DNA from: Coriobacteriales bacterium
Lineage (GTDB): Bacteria; Actinomycetota; Coriobacteriia; Coriobacteriales; UBA8131
DNA: 61,149 nucleotides
Direction of reading: 5' to 3'
NCBI GenBank assembly: GCA_031282405.1
Contig: JAITDU010000031.1
Coordinates: 1 to 61,149 of the forward strand
In this document: in pieces, positions 1 to 9,190 of the stretch
How the letters are laid out: the number at the start of each line of letters is the position of its first letter
How positions within the stretch are numbered: the first letter of the stretch is position 1
Translations under genes and position numbers: made by a program
The notes under the pieces: model-generated
Databases searched by the model: none
The model's input: only the letters and a program-made list of their open reading frames with translations
What the model was told of the DNA's origin: nothing

Positions 1-48
1 ATGGGCAAAGGGTACAAAAAACTTGTTTCAAAAGCTCGTTCCACATAG
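1..48 (+). CDS. possible 3' end of an upstream gene (partial)
   Basis: The first 48 bases read open in frame 1 and end with TAG at 46-48, giving a basic tail (GYKKLVSKARST). This could be the C-terminus of a gene that starts before the window, but 15 codons are too few to identify it and chance is possible. Nothing else supports it. Confidence 0.25.
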   Translation: MGKGYKKLVSKARST

Positions 49-56
49 CAATCGAT

Positions 57-71
57 AACCGGTTACCGGTT
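57..71. promoter_or_regulatory. 15-bp palindrome upstream of the ABC transporter pair
   Basis: AACCGGT and ACCGGTT are perfect inverted repeats separated by one T. They lie about 30 bp before a TATACT hexamer at 100-105 that could serve as a -10 element for the transporter genes at 336. A compact perfect palindrome here suggests an operator for a dimeric repressor or activator. No regulator gene is adjacent, so the partner is unknown. The rest of 49-335 holds no gene I can support. Confidence 0.4.
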
Positions 72-335
72 TGGGGTAGTAAACAGGAACACCCCTCAGT
101 ATACTCAAAAGTTAGCTAAGGATAACTTAGGACTTGACCCGGATCGATCCGGCCTTGCCCTATTAAGCCGCGCTGCGCACTATCCTGCGGTACTGAACTT
201 AGCCTGTGGTGGTCTGTGGTAGTTTGCGGTTTCGCTTTTGAGCTACCGTGTCGTGCACTACGGCACCTTGAGTTTCTGGCTCTGATTCCGCAGCCCGTTG
301 TCAATCGTGTCCGTCGTTAATCGAAGAGAGGTATT

Positions 336-2318
336 ATGGAAGCTGCCGCCCCCAAAGAAGCCGCCACTCCCAAGATGGGTTTTGCGCGTCTTTTGCAACT
401 CGCAGCCCGAAAGAAAGCTCTTGTCATAGCTTCGGCTTTGCTTGCGACCCTGGCCGCCATCTTCAGTTTTGTGCCTTACTTCGCCATCTACTTTGCCATC
501 TCAACTGTTGTGACGACCTTTCCCAACTTTGACGCAGATACCGCGGCGAGCATAGCACAGTGGGGCTGGCTTGCTGTGGGCGGCGCGATCGGTAACCTGC
601 TTTGCTATTTTGGCGCTCTGGTCTGTTCGCACCTCGCTGCCTTCGAGACGCTCTATGAGCTCAAAATCGACTTCGCGCGCCATCTCGCCCGTGTCCCCTT
701 AGGCTTTCATGTGCTCATCGGCTCCGGTAAGCTGCGCAAGATCATGGACGAAAACATCGAAAAGATAGAGGGTTTTATTGCTCATCAACTCCCCGATCTT
801 GTTGCCGCTCTTGCCTCGCCCATCGTCGCAATCATCATGCTCCTTGTAATTGATTGGCGCTTTGGACTGGCGGCGCTCGTAGCGGTGATCCTGGCCTTAC
901 TTTTGCAAATGCTCGCCTATGGCGGCTCCGGTGTCCGCGAAATGATGCGCACCTACCAATCCAGCCTCGCGGAGATGAACAACGCCACCGTTGAATACAT
1001 CCGTGGTATCTCGGTCGTCAAAGCCTTCAAACAAACGGCCTATTCGTTTCGTCGCCTGCACTCGACTATTCAAAACTATACCAAGATGGTCATACCCTAC
1101 ACCTTGGGTTTTGAGAACTGGATGTGCCTTTTTGCCACGCTCACGACGAACATCTATCTTTTCTTGCTGCCCGTGGCCTTCCTGCTCGTCCTCATTGAGC
1201 CCAATCACGCGCATCTTGCTACGGTATTCATGTTTTACCTCGTGTTCGTGCCCTCGTTGGGTACCATTCTCACCAAGGTACTCTATGTCACCTCCAGCGG
1301 TCTTCAGATTCAAGGCGGCGTCGAGGCCATGGACAAGGTCTTGGCGGTCCCCGAAATGTCTCAGCCCACACAAGGCACCGCTCGCATTGCCACGACCTAC
1401 GACATCGCCTTTACCGACGTGCAGTTCAGTTATCAGAACACAGACGCAGCCGAGGAAACTATCGAGAATCCAGGCGAACATGCAGCGGAGGAGAAGACCG
1501 AGGCCGTCGCGCCTGGGGCAGCAGGAGAGAAGACCGAAAGCGATCCACACGTCGAACTTGCGGAGAAGACCGAGGCCCCGTTCGCGCTCAATGGCGTGAC
1601 TTTTGTCGCCCGTCAGGGTCAGACCACGGCGCTCGTGGGGCCCTCCGGTGGCGGCAAGTCCACTATCGCACATCTCGTCTGTCGCTTTTTCGATGTTGAC
1701 GCAGGACATGTGACTATCGGTGGTGTTGACGTACGACAGATGACGACAGAGTACCTGATGTCGCTCGTGGGCTTTGTCTTTCAGGACGTGTTTCTCTTCA
1801 AGCAAAGTGTGGCCGACAATATCCGTATGGGTAATCCAGATGCCAGCGATGACGAGGTACGTGCCGCCGCCCATGCCGCTCAATGCCATGAGTTCATTAT
1901 GCGGTTGCCCGAGGGTTACCAGACGGTCATCGGTGCCAAGGGCGTACATCTTTCCGGCGGCGAACGCCAGCGCATTGCCATCGCCCGCGCCATTGTAAAA
2001 AATGCGCCCATTGTTGTCCTTGACGAGGCCACGGCTTTTGCCGATCCTGAAAACGAACATCTTATCCAAAAATCTTTCGAGACTCTGCTAAGAGATAAAA
2101 CCGTAGTAATTATCGCGCATCGTCTGACTACGGTACAACATGCGGACAACATCGTTGTGGTCGAAGATGGCCACGTCCAAGAGCAGGGGAGGCATGATGA
2201 GCTATTGGCGCAACAAGGGCGCTATGCGCGGATGTGGCGCACGTACCATGAGAGCTTGAGTTGGACCATTACTGCTGCCTCCTCGACCGTAGCCGATGTT
2301 ACCAACACCCGTGTTTGA
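336..2318 (+). CDS. ABC transporter, fused permease and ATPase (subunit 1 of a heterodimer)
   Basis: This is a half-transporter of 660 residues with an exporter-type membrane domain (about residues 30-330) followed by a nucleotide-binding domain. The Walker A GPSGGGKS is at 435-442, the signature LSGGERQR at 539-546, the Walker B Asp at about 563, and an AHR switch histidine follows. The D-loop reads AFAD rather than the common SLD, which may make this the weaker ATPase site. A Glu-rich linker with repeated EKTEA units (about 370-410) separates the two domains. The ATG follows the ribosome site GAGAGG. The next gene starts 22 nt downstream and encodes a partner of the same layout. The membrane domain resembles the YbtPQ/IrtAB branch, which imports metal chelates despite the exporter fold. 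That assignment is an inference, and a drug or peptide exporter is possible. Confidence 0.85.
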   Translation: MEAAAPKEAATPKMGFARLLQLAARKKALVIASALLATLAAIFSFVPYFAIYFAISTVVTTFPNFDADTAASIAQWGWLAVGGAIGNLLCYFGALVCSHLAAFETLYELKIDFARHLARVPLGFHVLIGSGKLRKIMDENIEKIEGFIAHQLPDLVAALASPIVAIIMLLVIDWRFGLAALVAVILALLLQMLAYGGSGVREMMRTYQSSLAEMNNATVEYIRGISVVKAFKQTAYSFRRLHSTIQNYTKMVIPYTLGFENWMCLFATLTTNIYLFLLPVAFLLVLIEPNHAHLATVFMFYLVFVPSLGTILTKVLYVTSSGLQIQGGVEAMDKVLAVPEMSQPTQGTARIATTYDIAFTDVQFSYQNTDAAEETIENPGEHAAEEKTEAVAPGAAGEKTESDPHVELAEKTEAPFALNGVTFVARQGQTTALVGPSGGGKSTIAHLVCRFFDVDAGHVTIGGVDVRQMTTEYLMSLVGFVFQDVFLFKQSVADNIRMGNPDASDDEVRAAAHAAQCHEFIMRLPEGYQTVIGAKGVHLSGGERQRIAIARAIVKNAPIVVLDEATAFADPENEHLIQKSFETLLRDKTVVIIAHRLTTVQHADNIVVVEDGHVQEQGRHDELLAQQGRYARMWRTYHESLSWTITAASSTVADVTNTRV

Positions 2319-2339
2319 ATCAGATTAGGAGTGTTGATT

Positions 2340-4217
2340 ATGCCAGAAACGACGTCAAAAATTCACATGCAGACTCAAGCAGAGCCCCAAGTCCAGACTC
2401 AAGCAGAGCCCCAGTCGCACTCTTCACGGGCACGCCAGCCCTGGCTTCAGCGTATGTTCATGCTCACTGACAAAGGGTATCGCGATCTAAAAAGTGCGAT
2501 AGCCGCCTGTACACTTACCGCTTTCGCACAATTTCTGCCTTTTGCGGTCGTCATCCAACTGTTCATGGTGCTGCTCGGTTCCCTCAGTAGCGGTGCCGTC
2601 GGCAGCGCAGGCACCCCTATTGAGCCACAAACACTCATCCTACTTTTTGTGGAGGGTCTTGCAGCCGCAGTCCTGGTCTTTATCGCTTCGAAAAACGACT
2701 ACCGCAAGACCTACACAGCGACGTACCTGGAAGCCGAAAGCGCCCGTATCCGTATCGCCGAGCATCTGCGCCGCTTGCCTATGAGTGTCTTTAACTCCAA
2801 GGATCTTACCGAGCTGACGACCTCAGTAATGGGCGATGTGGCTATCGGCGAACATGTCTTGAGCCATGTGGTCCCGCAAGTCGCTGCTAACGCCATCTCC
2901 TCCACAGTAGTCTGTGCTCTTTTAGCGTTCTTTGACTGGCGACTGGCGCTCGCCGTCTACTGTACACTGCCCATTTCGTTGATTATCATCGTTATAAGTC
3001 GTCGTGTCCAGACGGTCCTGAGCAAACGTCACGTGGATGCCAAACTCAAAGCATCGGCAGAAGTACAGGAATACCTTGAGGGCCTTGAGGTCATCAAAGC
3101 CTGCAACCTTGAGGGCGAACGCTCGCGAACGCTCGACAGGGCGCTGCGTACGATGAAACGTCTGTCTATTCAGACAGAATTCGGCGTCGGCGTTTTTGTC
3201 ACAGGCGCACAGGCTGTTTTGCAACTCGGCACCGGCATTACCGTACTCGTAGGGGCGCAACTTATCTCCACCGGCCGGATTGAGCTTTTGCCCCTGCTGA
3301 TATTCATGCTCGTGACTACGCGCATATACGGTCCTATCCTTGTAGAATTGACGTTGCTTCCTGAGCTTTTTCATAACATCATTGCCACCGCTCGCACACG
3401 GCGCCTGATGTCTCTTCCGGTTATGAACGGTTCTGAAACCGTAATGCCTGACGGGCTCGATATCGTGTTAGAAGATGTGTCGTTTGGCTATCAAAGCTAT
3501 AAAGGTAAGAAAAACGAATCCTCGCTTGCGATAAAAGATGTCAGCCTGAGTATCCCCGCAGGTAGTGTTACGGCATTTGTAGGGCCGTCTGGCTCTGGTA
3601 AGTCCACCATCGCTCGGCTTATCGCGCGGTTTTGGGATGTACAGCAAGGACGCATTACGCTCGGTGGCGTGGATGTACGCGACTTTGATCCTGAGCACCT
3701 GATGGAATTTATGAGTTTTGTCTTTCAGGATGTCGTGCTTTTCGACGACACGGTAATGGGCAACATCCGTGTCGGGCGTCGCGGGGCCAGCGACGATGAA
3801 GTACGCAGAGCTGCTCGGGCTGCTCGTTGCGACGAATTCATCAAGGCATTGCCGCAAGGCTATGACACAATGTTGGGCGAGAATGGCGCTACGCTCTCGG
3901 GTGGGGAGCGCCAGCGGCTGTCCATCGCCCGCGCACTGCTCAAAGATGCGCCCATCATCTTGCTCGATGAGGCTACCGCCTCGCTTGACCCCGAAAACGA
4001 GACCGCTATCCAACAAGCCTTGAGCGCGCTTATCACCAACAAAACGGTTATTGTCATTGCGCACCGTCTGCGCACCGTGCTTGGTGCCAACAACATCATC
4101 GTACTTGATAACGGCCGCGTCGTAGAGCAGGGATCCGGCAGCGAACTACTTGCCACCGATGGCCTCTTCGCGCAACTCTATCGTACCCAGCAGCAGAGTC
4201 TCGCCTGGAGCGTGTAG
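2340..4217 (+). CDS. ABC transporter, fused permease and ATPase (subunit 2 of a heterodimer)
   Basis: This is the partner of the preceding gene, 625 residues long. I chose the ATG at 2340 over a GTG at 2331 because AGGAG (2327-2331) sits 8 nt before it and the GTG overlaps that ribosome site. The N-terminus has a duplicated QTQAEPQ unit, then six predicted membrane spans, then an ATPase domain. Walker A GPSGSGKST is at 415-423, signature LSGGERQR at 519-526, followed by LDEATASLD and AHR. Its motifs are canonical, unlike the AFAD D-loop of subunit 1, so the pair is probably an asymmetric heterodimer. It is very likely in one transcript with subunit 1. The substrate cannot be read from the sequence; a metal-chelate importer of the YbtPQ type is one option. 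Confidence 0.85.
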   Translation: MPETTSKIHMQTQAEPQVQTQAEPQSHSSRARQPWLQRMFMLTDKGYRDLKSAIAACTLTAFAQFLPFAVVIQLFMVLLGSLSSGAVGSAGTPIEPQTLILLFVEGLAAAVLVFIASKNDYRKTYTATYLEAESARIRIAEHLRRLPMSVFNSKDLTELTTSVMGDVAIGEHVLSHVVPQVAANAISSTVVCALLAFFDWRLALAVYCTLPISLIIIVISRRVQTVLSKRHVDAKLKASAEVQEYLEGLEVIKACNLEGERSRTLDRALRTMKRLSIQTEFGVGVFVTGAQAVLQLGTGITVLVGAQLISTGRIELLPLLIFMLVTTRIYGPILVELTLLPELFHNIIATARTRRLMSLPVMNGSETVMPDGLDIVLEDVSFGYQSYKGKKNESSLAIKDVSLSIPAGSVTAFVGPSGSGKSTIARLIARFWDVQQGRITLGGVDVRDFDPEHLMEFMSFVFQDVVLFDDTVMGNIRVGRRGASDDEVRRAARAARCDEFIKALPQGYDTMLGENGATLSGGERQRLSIARALLKDAPIILLDEATASLDPENETAIQQALSALITNKTVIVIAHRLRTVLGANNIIVLDNGRVVEQGSGSELLATDGLFAQLYRTQQQSLAWSV

Positions 4218-4256
4218 TACTTACCATTTCAGCGCTCTGGCTACATCCGTCTGCCC

Positions 4257-4262
4257 TATAAT
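4257..4262 (+). promoter_or_regulatory. -10 element of rarA, leaderless promoter
   Basis: A perfect TATAAT ends six bases before the rarA ATG, and no purine-rich ribosome site lies between. Transcription would begin on or next to the A of the start codon, so the mRNA should be leaderless. No clear -35 is visible. Confidence 0.6.
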
Positions 4263-4268
4263 AGGCGT

Positions 4269-5642
4269 ATGAATAGCCTGTTTTCAGAGATCGAGCAAGG
4301 CGCAATCAGCAGCGTGGCGCCGCTGGCCGTACGCATGCGGCCTACCAGTTTGGATGACTTGGTCGGCCAGGAGGCAGTATTGGGCCAGGGCAGTTGGCTG
4401 CGCAACGCCATCGAGGACGACTCGCTCTCGTCGATTATTCTGTTTGGGCCGGCCGGTACGGGCAAGACGACTTTGGCACGCATCATCGCTGCTGGCACCA
4501 AGGCCCACTTTACCGAGGTCAGCGCGATATCCGGCGGTGTGAGCGATCTGAGGCGGGTCATCGATGAGGCTGCCAAACGACTCAGCTATCAAAACATCCG
4601 TACGATACTGTTTGTAGACGAGATTCATCGCTTCTCGCGTTCGCAGCAAGATGCGCTGCTACATGCTGTCGAGGATAAAATCGTTGTGCTTGTAGGTGCC
4701 ACTACCGAGAATCCAGCCTTCGAAGTCAACACTGCTCTGCTCTCGCGCAGTCGTGTCATTGAGTTTGCGGCGCTGGAGCCCAGCGACATTACAACAATTA
4801 TCCAACGCGCGCTTCAGGATCCGCGCGGCTTGAACGCTGCCTTCACTATCAGCGCTGATGCTCTGGAAGCGATAGCGACCATGGCCGCCGGCGATGGTCG
4901 TAGCGCCTTGACTACCTTGGAGATGGCCGCCCAGGTACGCCAGACCAAGGCGGACGAAGTGCCTGAGGAGGAGCCGGATATTCCTGCCCAGATTACTTTG
5001 ACCGATGTTTTGGAGGCCACCCCGCGCAGTGTCTTGCCCTATGACAAGCAGGGCGACGTGCACTATGATGTAATCAGTGCCTTCATCAAGTCGATGCGCG
5101 GCTCTGATCCCGATGCCGTTGTCTATTGGCTGGCACGGATGTTAGAAGGGGGAGAAGATCCCAAGTTCATCGCTCGTCGTATCCTGATATTCGCGAGTGA
5201 GGATATCGGCAATGCTGACCCCCAGGCGTTGCTCGTTGCCAACGCTGCCTTTGCGGCTGTGGAGCGTATCGGACTGCCGGAATGTCAGCTTAATTTGAGC
5301 CAGGCCGCTCTTTATATGGCGCTGGCACCCAAGTCAAACGCTTCCTATAGAGCTATCGGAAAAGCTCGCGGCGAGATTGCCTCAGGTCCGCTCCGTGCCG
5401 TGCCCAACCATCTTCGCGACCGTCATCGTCCCGGTTCAGAGGACTATGGCGTGTATGCGTATCCTCATCTTGAGCCTTCCGGTTATGTTGAACAACAGTA
5501 CCTGCCCGATGGTTTGGAGCGCGGTCAGTTCTTCACACCGGGAGAGCGTGGTTGGGAGGCCTATCGTGTTGAGGCCCGCCAACGCGACCAGCATCCGGAT
5601 GGACCACCGGCAGCTTCATCGGACGAACGTTCTATCGAATAA
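4269..5642 (+). CDS. rarA: replication-associated recombination protein RarA (MgsA)
   Basis: This AAA+ ATPase (457 residues) acts at stalled replication forks with SSB and the clamp loader. The N-terminal lid contains RPTSLDDLVGQE, Walker A is GPAGTGKT (60-67), Walker B DEIH (117-120), sensor 1 TTENPAFE, and the C-terminal tetramerisation region carries the family motif SMRGSDPDAVVYWLARM. The length is normal for the family. The start is fixed by the conserved N-terminus and by the TATAAT placed six bases upstream, which implies a leaderless mRNA. It lies 51 nt after the ABC transporter but has its own promoter. It is followed by dinB, another DNA damage gene with a separate promoter. Confidence 0.95.
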   Translation: MNSLFSEIEQGAISSVAPLAVRMRPTSLDDLVGQEAVLGQGSWLRNAIEDDSLSSIILFGPAGTGKTTLARIIAAGTKAHFTEVSAISGGVSDLRRVIDEAAKRLSYQNIRTILFVDEIHRFSRSQQDALLHAVEDKIVVLVGATTENPAFEVNTALLSRSRVIEFAALEPSDITTIIQRALQDPRGLNAAFTISADALEAIATMAAGDGRSALTTLEMAAQVRQTKADEVPEEEPDIPAQITLTDVLEATPRSVLPYDKQGDVHYDVISAFIKSMRGSDPDAVVYWLARMLEGGEDPKFIARRILIFASEDIGNADPQALLVANAAFAAVERIGLPECQLNLSQAALYMALAPKSNASYRAIGKARGEIASGPLRAVPNHLRDRHRPGSEDYGVYAYPHLEPSGYVEQQYLPDGLERGQFFTPGERGWEAYRVEARQRDQHPDGPPAASSDERSIE

Positions 5643-5837
5643 CCTTAACGAGGCCGACAACAACTCCACCAGGCAAGCACTCTGATAAACGGCGTGAGTA
5701 GACTTAAGCGTTGTGTCAGGCAACCGCCCTGCTTGGTAATGATTGAAGGTGAAAGACATTACCGTGTTGCCCCAAAATAAAAAGCATTCAAAACACCACG
5801 CGTTACCCCAGAAATAAAGATACCCAAAAGACATCAT

Positions 5838-5866
5838 TTGACAGAGGACCTGTTACGGAGTATCAT
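5838..5866 (+). promoter_or_regulatory. consensus sigma-70 promoter of dinB
   Basis: TTGACA (5838-5843), a 17-base spacer and TATCAT (5861-5866) make a near-ideal housekeeping promoter. The predicted start site is near 5873, two or three bases before the dinB ATG at 5876. The gap before it (5643-5837) has only an imperfect direct repeat of an A-rich unit (about 5762-5790 and 5801-5831). Confidence 0.75.
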
Positions 5867-5869
5867 AGA

Positions 5870-5881
5870 GAACAAATGTTC
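5870..5881. promoter_or_regulatory. LexA (SOS) box overlapping the dinB start codon
   Basis: GAACAAATGTTC matches the Gram-positive and actinobacterial LexA operator GAAC-N4-GTTC exactly. It covers the predicted transcription start and the ATG itself (5876-5878). Bound LexA would block initiation directly, so dinB should be damage inducible. Confidence 0.75.
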
Positions 5882-7201
5882 GATAATCAACAGAACCGTA
5901 TCATCCTGCACTCCGATATGAATTACTTCTATGCGGCTGTAGAATGTCTGCGCCGCCCAGAGATTCGTAATCTGCCGGTGGCGGTAGGGGGTAATGAGGA
6001 GATGCGCCACGGTATCGTCCTGGCCAAGAATCAACAGGCCAAAAGCTGCGGAGTGGGTACTGCCATGACGTTGGTAGAGGCCAGAAAACGCTGTCCGGAT
6101 TTGGTGGTCGTGCCGCCGGACTTTCCGTTGTACCAGCACTACAGTCGTCTGGCCAAAAGCATATATTATCAGTACACTGATCTGGTGGAACCCTTTGGCC
6201 CGGATGAGGCCTGGCTGGATGTGAGCGGCAGTGCCCACCTTGAGACCGGCGGCAAGAGTAACAGCAAGGAAAACAGCACAGACAGCAAAGGATTGTTCAT
6301 CGCCACTCAGATAGGCAAGCAGATTAAATCCGAATTGGGCCTTACGGTGTCCATTGGCGTGAGCTGGAATAAGGTCTTTGCCAAATTTGGCTCCGACTAT
6401 AAAAAACCCGATGCCATTACGCTGATCACGCCTCAGAACTACCAAGACATCGTTTGGAATGCGCCGGTAGAAACACTGCTTTATGTTGGTCGCGCCACCA
6501 AGCGTAAACTGGCCGCGCTGTCTCTCTATACCATTGGCGATCTGGCGCGAGAAGACACACGTATCCTCACGAGCCAGTTGGGAAAAATCGGACATACACT
6601 ACAGATTTTTGCCCGTGGAGAAGATATAACACCGGTCAAACCGCTTGACCCTGAGCGCTTGGCGGTGGACTACGACACTAAGAGTGTGGGCAACGGCTTT
6701 ACTGCCCCTCATGACATCAATACCGCTTACGAGGCTCGTCAACTTATCTACATGCTGTCACAGAGTGTAGCCCAACGCCTGCGCGAGCAGGGATTGAAAG
6801 CAAAAACCGTATGTGTCCAGGTGCGCGACCAGACCGATTTGGCCAGTTACGTGCGTCAGATTCAGCTGGACAAACCAAGCAATATTACCTCTGAGATAGC
6901 ATGTGCGGCCTTTACCTTATTGGAGGCCAATGAACCCCTCGATGGTTCTCGGCCTTTACGTTCGCTGACTGTGCGGGCCACAGATCTTGTGGTTGCTGAC
7001 CAACCCCTGCAGTTGGACATCTTTGGTGACGAGAACAAACGGATCAGTCTTGAGAGACTGGATGCCAGTATTGATGAGCTGCGTCGTCGTTATGGCAACA
7101 GCTGCGTGCGCCGTGGTGTAGAGCTTGCCGACGAGCTGATGAGCAGTGTTGATATAAAGCGCGACAATGTCGTGCATCCCGTCGGCTTTTTTAACGATTA
7201 A
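5876..7201 (+). CDS. dinB: DNA polymerase IV (Y family)
   Basis: This translesion polymerase (441 residues) copies damaged templates with low fidelity at the replication clamp. The first metal ligand is D14 in HSDMNYFYA, and the catalytic pair D110-E111 is in GPDEAWLDVS. The little-finger domain follows, and QLDIF near 379-383 is a beta-clamp binding motif. A Ser/Asn/Lys-rich insertion (about 125-138, GGKSNSKENSTDSKG) interrupts the palm shortly after the catalytic pair. The remaining C-terminal residues after the clamp motif are longer than usual and have no domain I recognise. The ATG is inside a LexA box and nearly coincides with the transcription start, so it is expected to be translated with almost no leader. 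Confidence 0.93.
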   Translation: MFDNQQNRIILHSDMNYFYAAVECLRRPEIRNLPVAVGGNEEMRHGIVLAKNQQAKSCGVGTAMTLVEARKRCPDLVVVPPDFPLYQHYSRLAKSIYYQYTDLVEPFGPDEAWLDVSGSAHLETGGKSNSKENSTDSKGLFIATQIGKQIKSELGLTVSIGVSWNKVFAKFGSDYKKPDAITLITPQNYQDIVWNAPVETLLYVGRATKRKLAALSLYTIGDLAREDTRILTSQLGKIGHTLQIFARGEDITPVKPLDPERLAVDYDTKSVGNGFTAPHDINTAYEARQLIYMLSQSVAQRLREQGLKAKTVCVQVRDQTDLASYVRQIQLDKPSNITSEIACAAFTLLEANEPLDGSRPLRSLTVRATDLVVADQPLQLDIFGDENKRISLERLDASIDELRRRYGNSCVRRGVELADELMSSVDIKRDNVVHPVGFFND

Positions 7202-7326
7202 CATATCTTCTAACACCACACGCTTGTACGTAACGCGCAGGAGTGTCTCGTATGCGTCGTAGCTAAACCTCGACTCTCTTGGCAGTAATGGTGGCATGTA
7301 CAGTGGCATTGGCGCTCCAATGCTGT

Positions 7327-7332
7327 TACACT
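7327..7332 (+). promoter_or_regulatory. -10 element of hemH, leaderless promoter
   Basis: TACACT ends six bases before the hemH ATG at 7339, the same spacing as at rarA. GTGGCA (7303-7308), 18 bases upstream, is a plausible -35. No ribosome-binding site precedes the ATG. Confidence 0.5.
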
Positions 7333-7338
7333 GCCATA

Positions 7339-8388
7339 ATGCAAAGCTACGATACCGACAAGAAAAGCACCGGCGCGTTATTAGTCAATACCGGCACTCC
7401 AGAAAGCCCAACGATTCCGGACATCAAGGCCTATTTGGCCCGTTTTTTAAGTGACAGGCGTATCGTCAATTTACCTGCCTGGCTTTGGCAGCCCCTCTTA
7501 CACGCCATAGTTTTGAACCTGCGCTCCAAAAAGACGCTTGTGGTTTATCAACGCATTTGGACGGCGGAAGGGTCGCCTTATACGCTATTCATGCAGGAAA
7601 TAGAAGATCGCTTACGCCAACGATTCAGTGTTCAGGGTCCAAACGACGTGACCATTGCCGTGGCACATCGTTATGGTCTGCCCAGCATGTATGATCGACT
7701 CAAAGAATTCCAGCGACAAGGTGTAGGTACGCTTGTAGTGTTGCCGCTCTATCCACAACAGGCTCGGGCCACTACCTTCAGCGTTGCTGACGAGCTTGAC
7801 CGAGTGCTGAGTCGCTTGGATTATCAACCCAACGTGCATTTTATCGAGCACTATTACCAACACGAGGGCTACATTGGCGCTCTGGCTGAACAGATCAGTA
7901 AACATCTGAACGCGCGCGACACCTTAGCGCATATTCAAGCACATAAGGCCACAGACCGGCAACTTTTGTTATCCTATCATTCGATACCGCTCAAAGATTT
8001 ACGCCATGGGGATGCGTATCAAACGCAAGTCGAGGCAACATCTGTCGCCATAACCCAACATTTGGGTCTGGATACCTCGCAGTGGTGTACGGTCTATCAG
8101 TCGCGCTTTGAGGACACCCAGCGCTGGTTGGGACCCTTTTTGCTTCCCAAGCTCACAGAGCTACTGGTCTCAGGTACGCGCGATTTTAGCGTAATAGCCC
8201 CTGGTTTTGCTGTGGATTGCACCGAGACTCTCGACAACATCTGCCACCACGCGCGTGCCAAGCTGTATGCGGCGGCTGCGGCGCACGGCATCAATGCTGC
8301 CGACATCCGCTTTGATTATCTGCCAGCTCTGAGTGCCTCAAAGGCACAGATCGAATTGCTCTGTGACCTCATCACCAAGGAACTCTAA
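7339..8388 (+). CDS. hemH: ferrochelatase (coproporphyrin or protoporphyrin type)
   Basis: HemH (349 residues) inserts ferrous iron into a porphyrin at the last or penultimate heme step. The N-terminal ALLVNTGTP is the family start, the catalytic histidine is H214 in SYHSIP, and the conserved acid lies in APGFAVDCTETLD (about 286-298). An in-frame ATG at 7279 exists, but its extension would run through the promoter, so I use 7339 next to the TACACT -10. The gene converges with the flavodoxin-ferredoxin gene, with only 10 bases between the stops. No other heme gene is nearby, which is unusual for the pathway. In Actinobacteria this family normally acts on coproporphyrin III, and that is likely here. 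Confidence 0.9.
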   Translation: MQSYDTDKKSTGALLVNTGTPESPTIPDIKAYLARFLSDRRIVNLPAWLWQPLLHAIVLNLRSKKTLVVYQRIWTAEGSPYTLFMQEIEDRLRQRFSVQGPNDVTIAVAHRYGLPSMYDRLKEFQRQGVGTLVVLPLYPQQARATTFSVADELDRVLSRLDYQPNVHFIEHYYQHEGYIGALAEQISKHLNARDTLAHIQAHKATDRQLLLSYHSIPLKDLRHGDAYQTQVEATSVAITQHLGLDTSQWCTVYQSRFEDTQRWLGPFLLPKLTELLVSGTRDFSVIAPGFAVDCTETLDNICHHARAKLYAAAAAHGINAADIRFDYLPALSASKAQIELLCDLITKEL

Positions 8389-8398
8389 TGTGTAAACC

Positions 8399-9190
8399 TT
8401 AGTCGGGCACGGTCTGATTGAGTTGTTGGGGAGAAATCATGGGGTTGTGATAACGGGTATGCAAGCGAGTAGGGGTGCCGACAGCGCTGGCTGGGCACCA
8501 ATGGACACAGGCCAGACAAGCCTCGCATTTATCGGAGCGCACAGGGGCCAGTATTGTTGAACCTTTCTTGGGAATTCTGATGTTTTGGGCCGGACAGACC
8601 TGAACGCAGATGCCGCATTTTTTGCAGTGTTTGTCTACACGAAAGACGATGGTGCGACGACGGTTTTCCGTAAAGCGGCGCACGGCTTCACCCAGCAGCT
8701 TGTTAGCTCGAGGAAAATAATTCTCCTGATGATAACTTACCGCACCGGCCACTTCGTCAAGTTTGGTATCCATCTGACTCAGACGGCGTTGGATCGTGGC
8801 ATCTGATGGTTCACCCACGCCGACGTTGCCCATCATCCTAACGCTGGCGGCATAGTTGAGCATGGCTCCTTTTGCGCTCAGTAATTCATCAATATCCTCG
8901 AACACATTACTCCCGAACAGCGAATAGGTAGCCAGCGCAAAATAGTAGCCATGCCGGTTGACCGGCATGGCTTTGATAAAACCACGCAGCATCTCTGGTA
9001 TGGTAGCTCGCTGCACCGGAAACACGAAACCTACGGCTTTGACCTGCGTTATCGCACTATAGGGATCGTCGTTCACGAGCGAGCCAGGCACCGATATGGG
9101 CAAAGGCGCGTCGAGTCGCTCTGCCAGTGCGCGAGCGGCTGCCAGGCTGTTGCCGGTTGCGCTGAAGTAGTAAATGACGATGTCAGACAT
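8399..9190 (-). CDS. EFR1-family flavodoxin/ferredoxin fusion protein
   Basis: The protein has 263 residues. An N-terminal flavodoxin-like fold (IVIYYFSATGNS, FMN phosphate loop at residues 4-15) is joined to a C-terminal bacterial ferredoxin with two 4Fe-4S motifs. These are CKKCGICVQVCP from residue 189 and CEACLACVHWCP from 222. This architecture moves electrons between flavin and iron-sulfur partners in anaerobes. The partner enzyme is unknown and nothing in the neighbourhood reveals it. It converges with hemH, and the upstream region 9191-9605 separates it from the divergent sirtuin gene. The start ATG is confirmed by the flavodoxin motif beginning four residues later. Confidence 0.85.
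   Translation of the reverse strand: MSDIVIYYFSATGNSLAAARALAERLDAPLPISVPGSLVNDDPYSAITQVKAVGFVFPVQRATIPEMLRGFIKAMPVNRHGYYFALATYSLFGSNVFEDIDELLSAKGAMLNYAASVRMMGNVGVGEPSDATIQRRLSQMDTKLDEVAGAVSYHQENYFPRANKLLGEAVRRFTENRRRTIVFRVDKHCKKCGICVQVCPAQNIRIPKKGSTILAPVRSDKCEACLACVHWCPASAVGTPTRLHTRYHNPMISPQQLNQTVPD

Noticed and set aside
897-2069. A 390-codon minus-strand frame opposite the first ABC transporter gene
   Set aside because: The plus strand carries complete ABC ATPase motifs; the minus reading has none.
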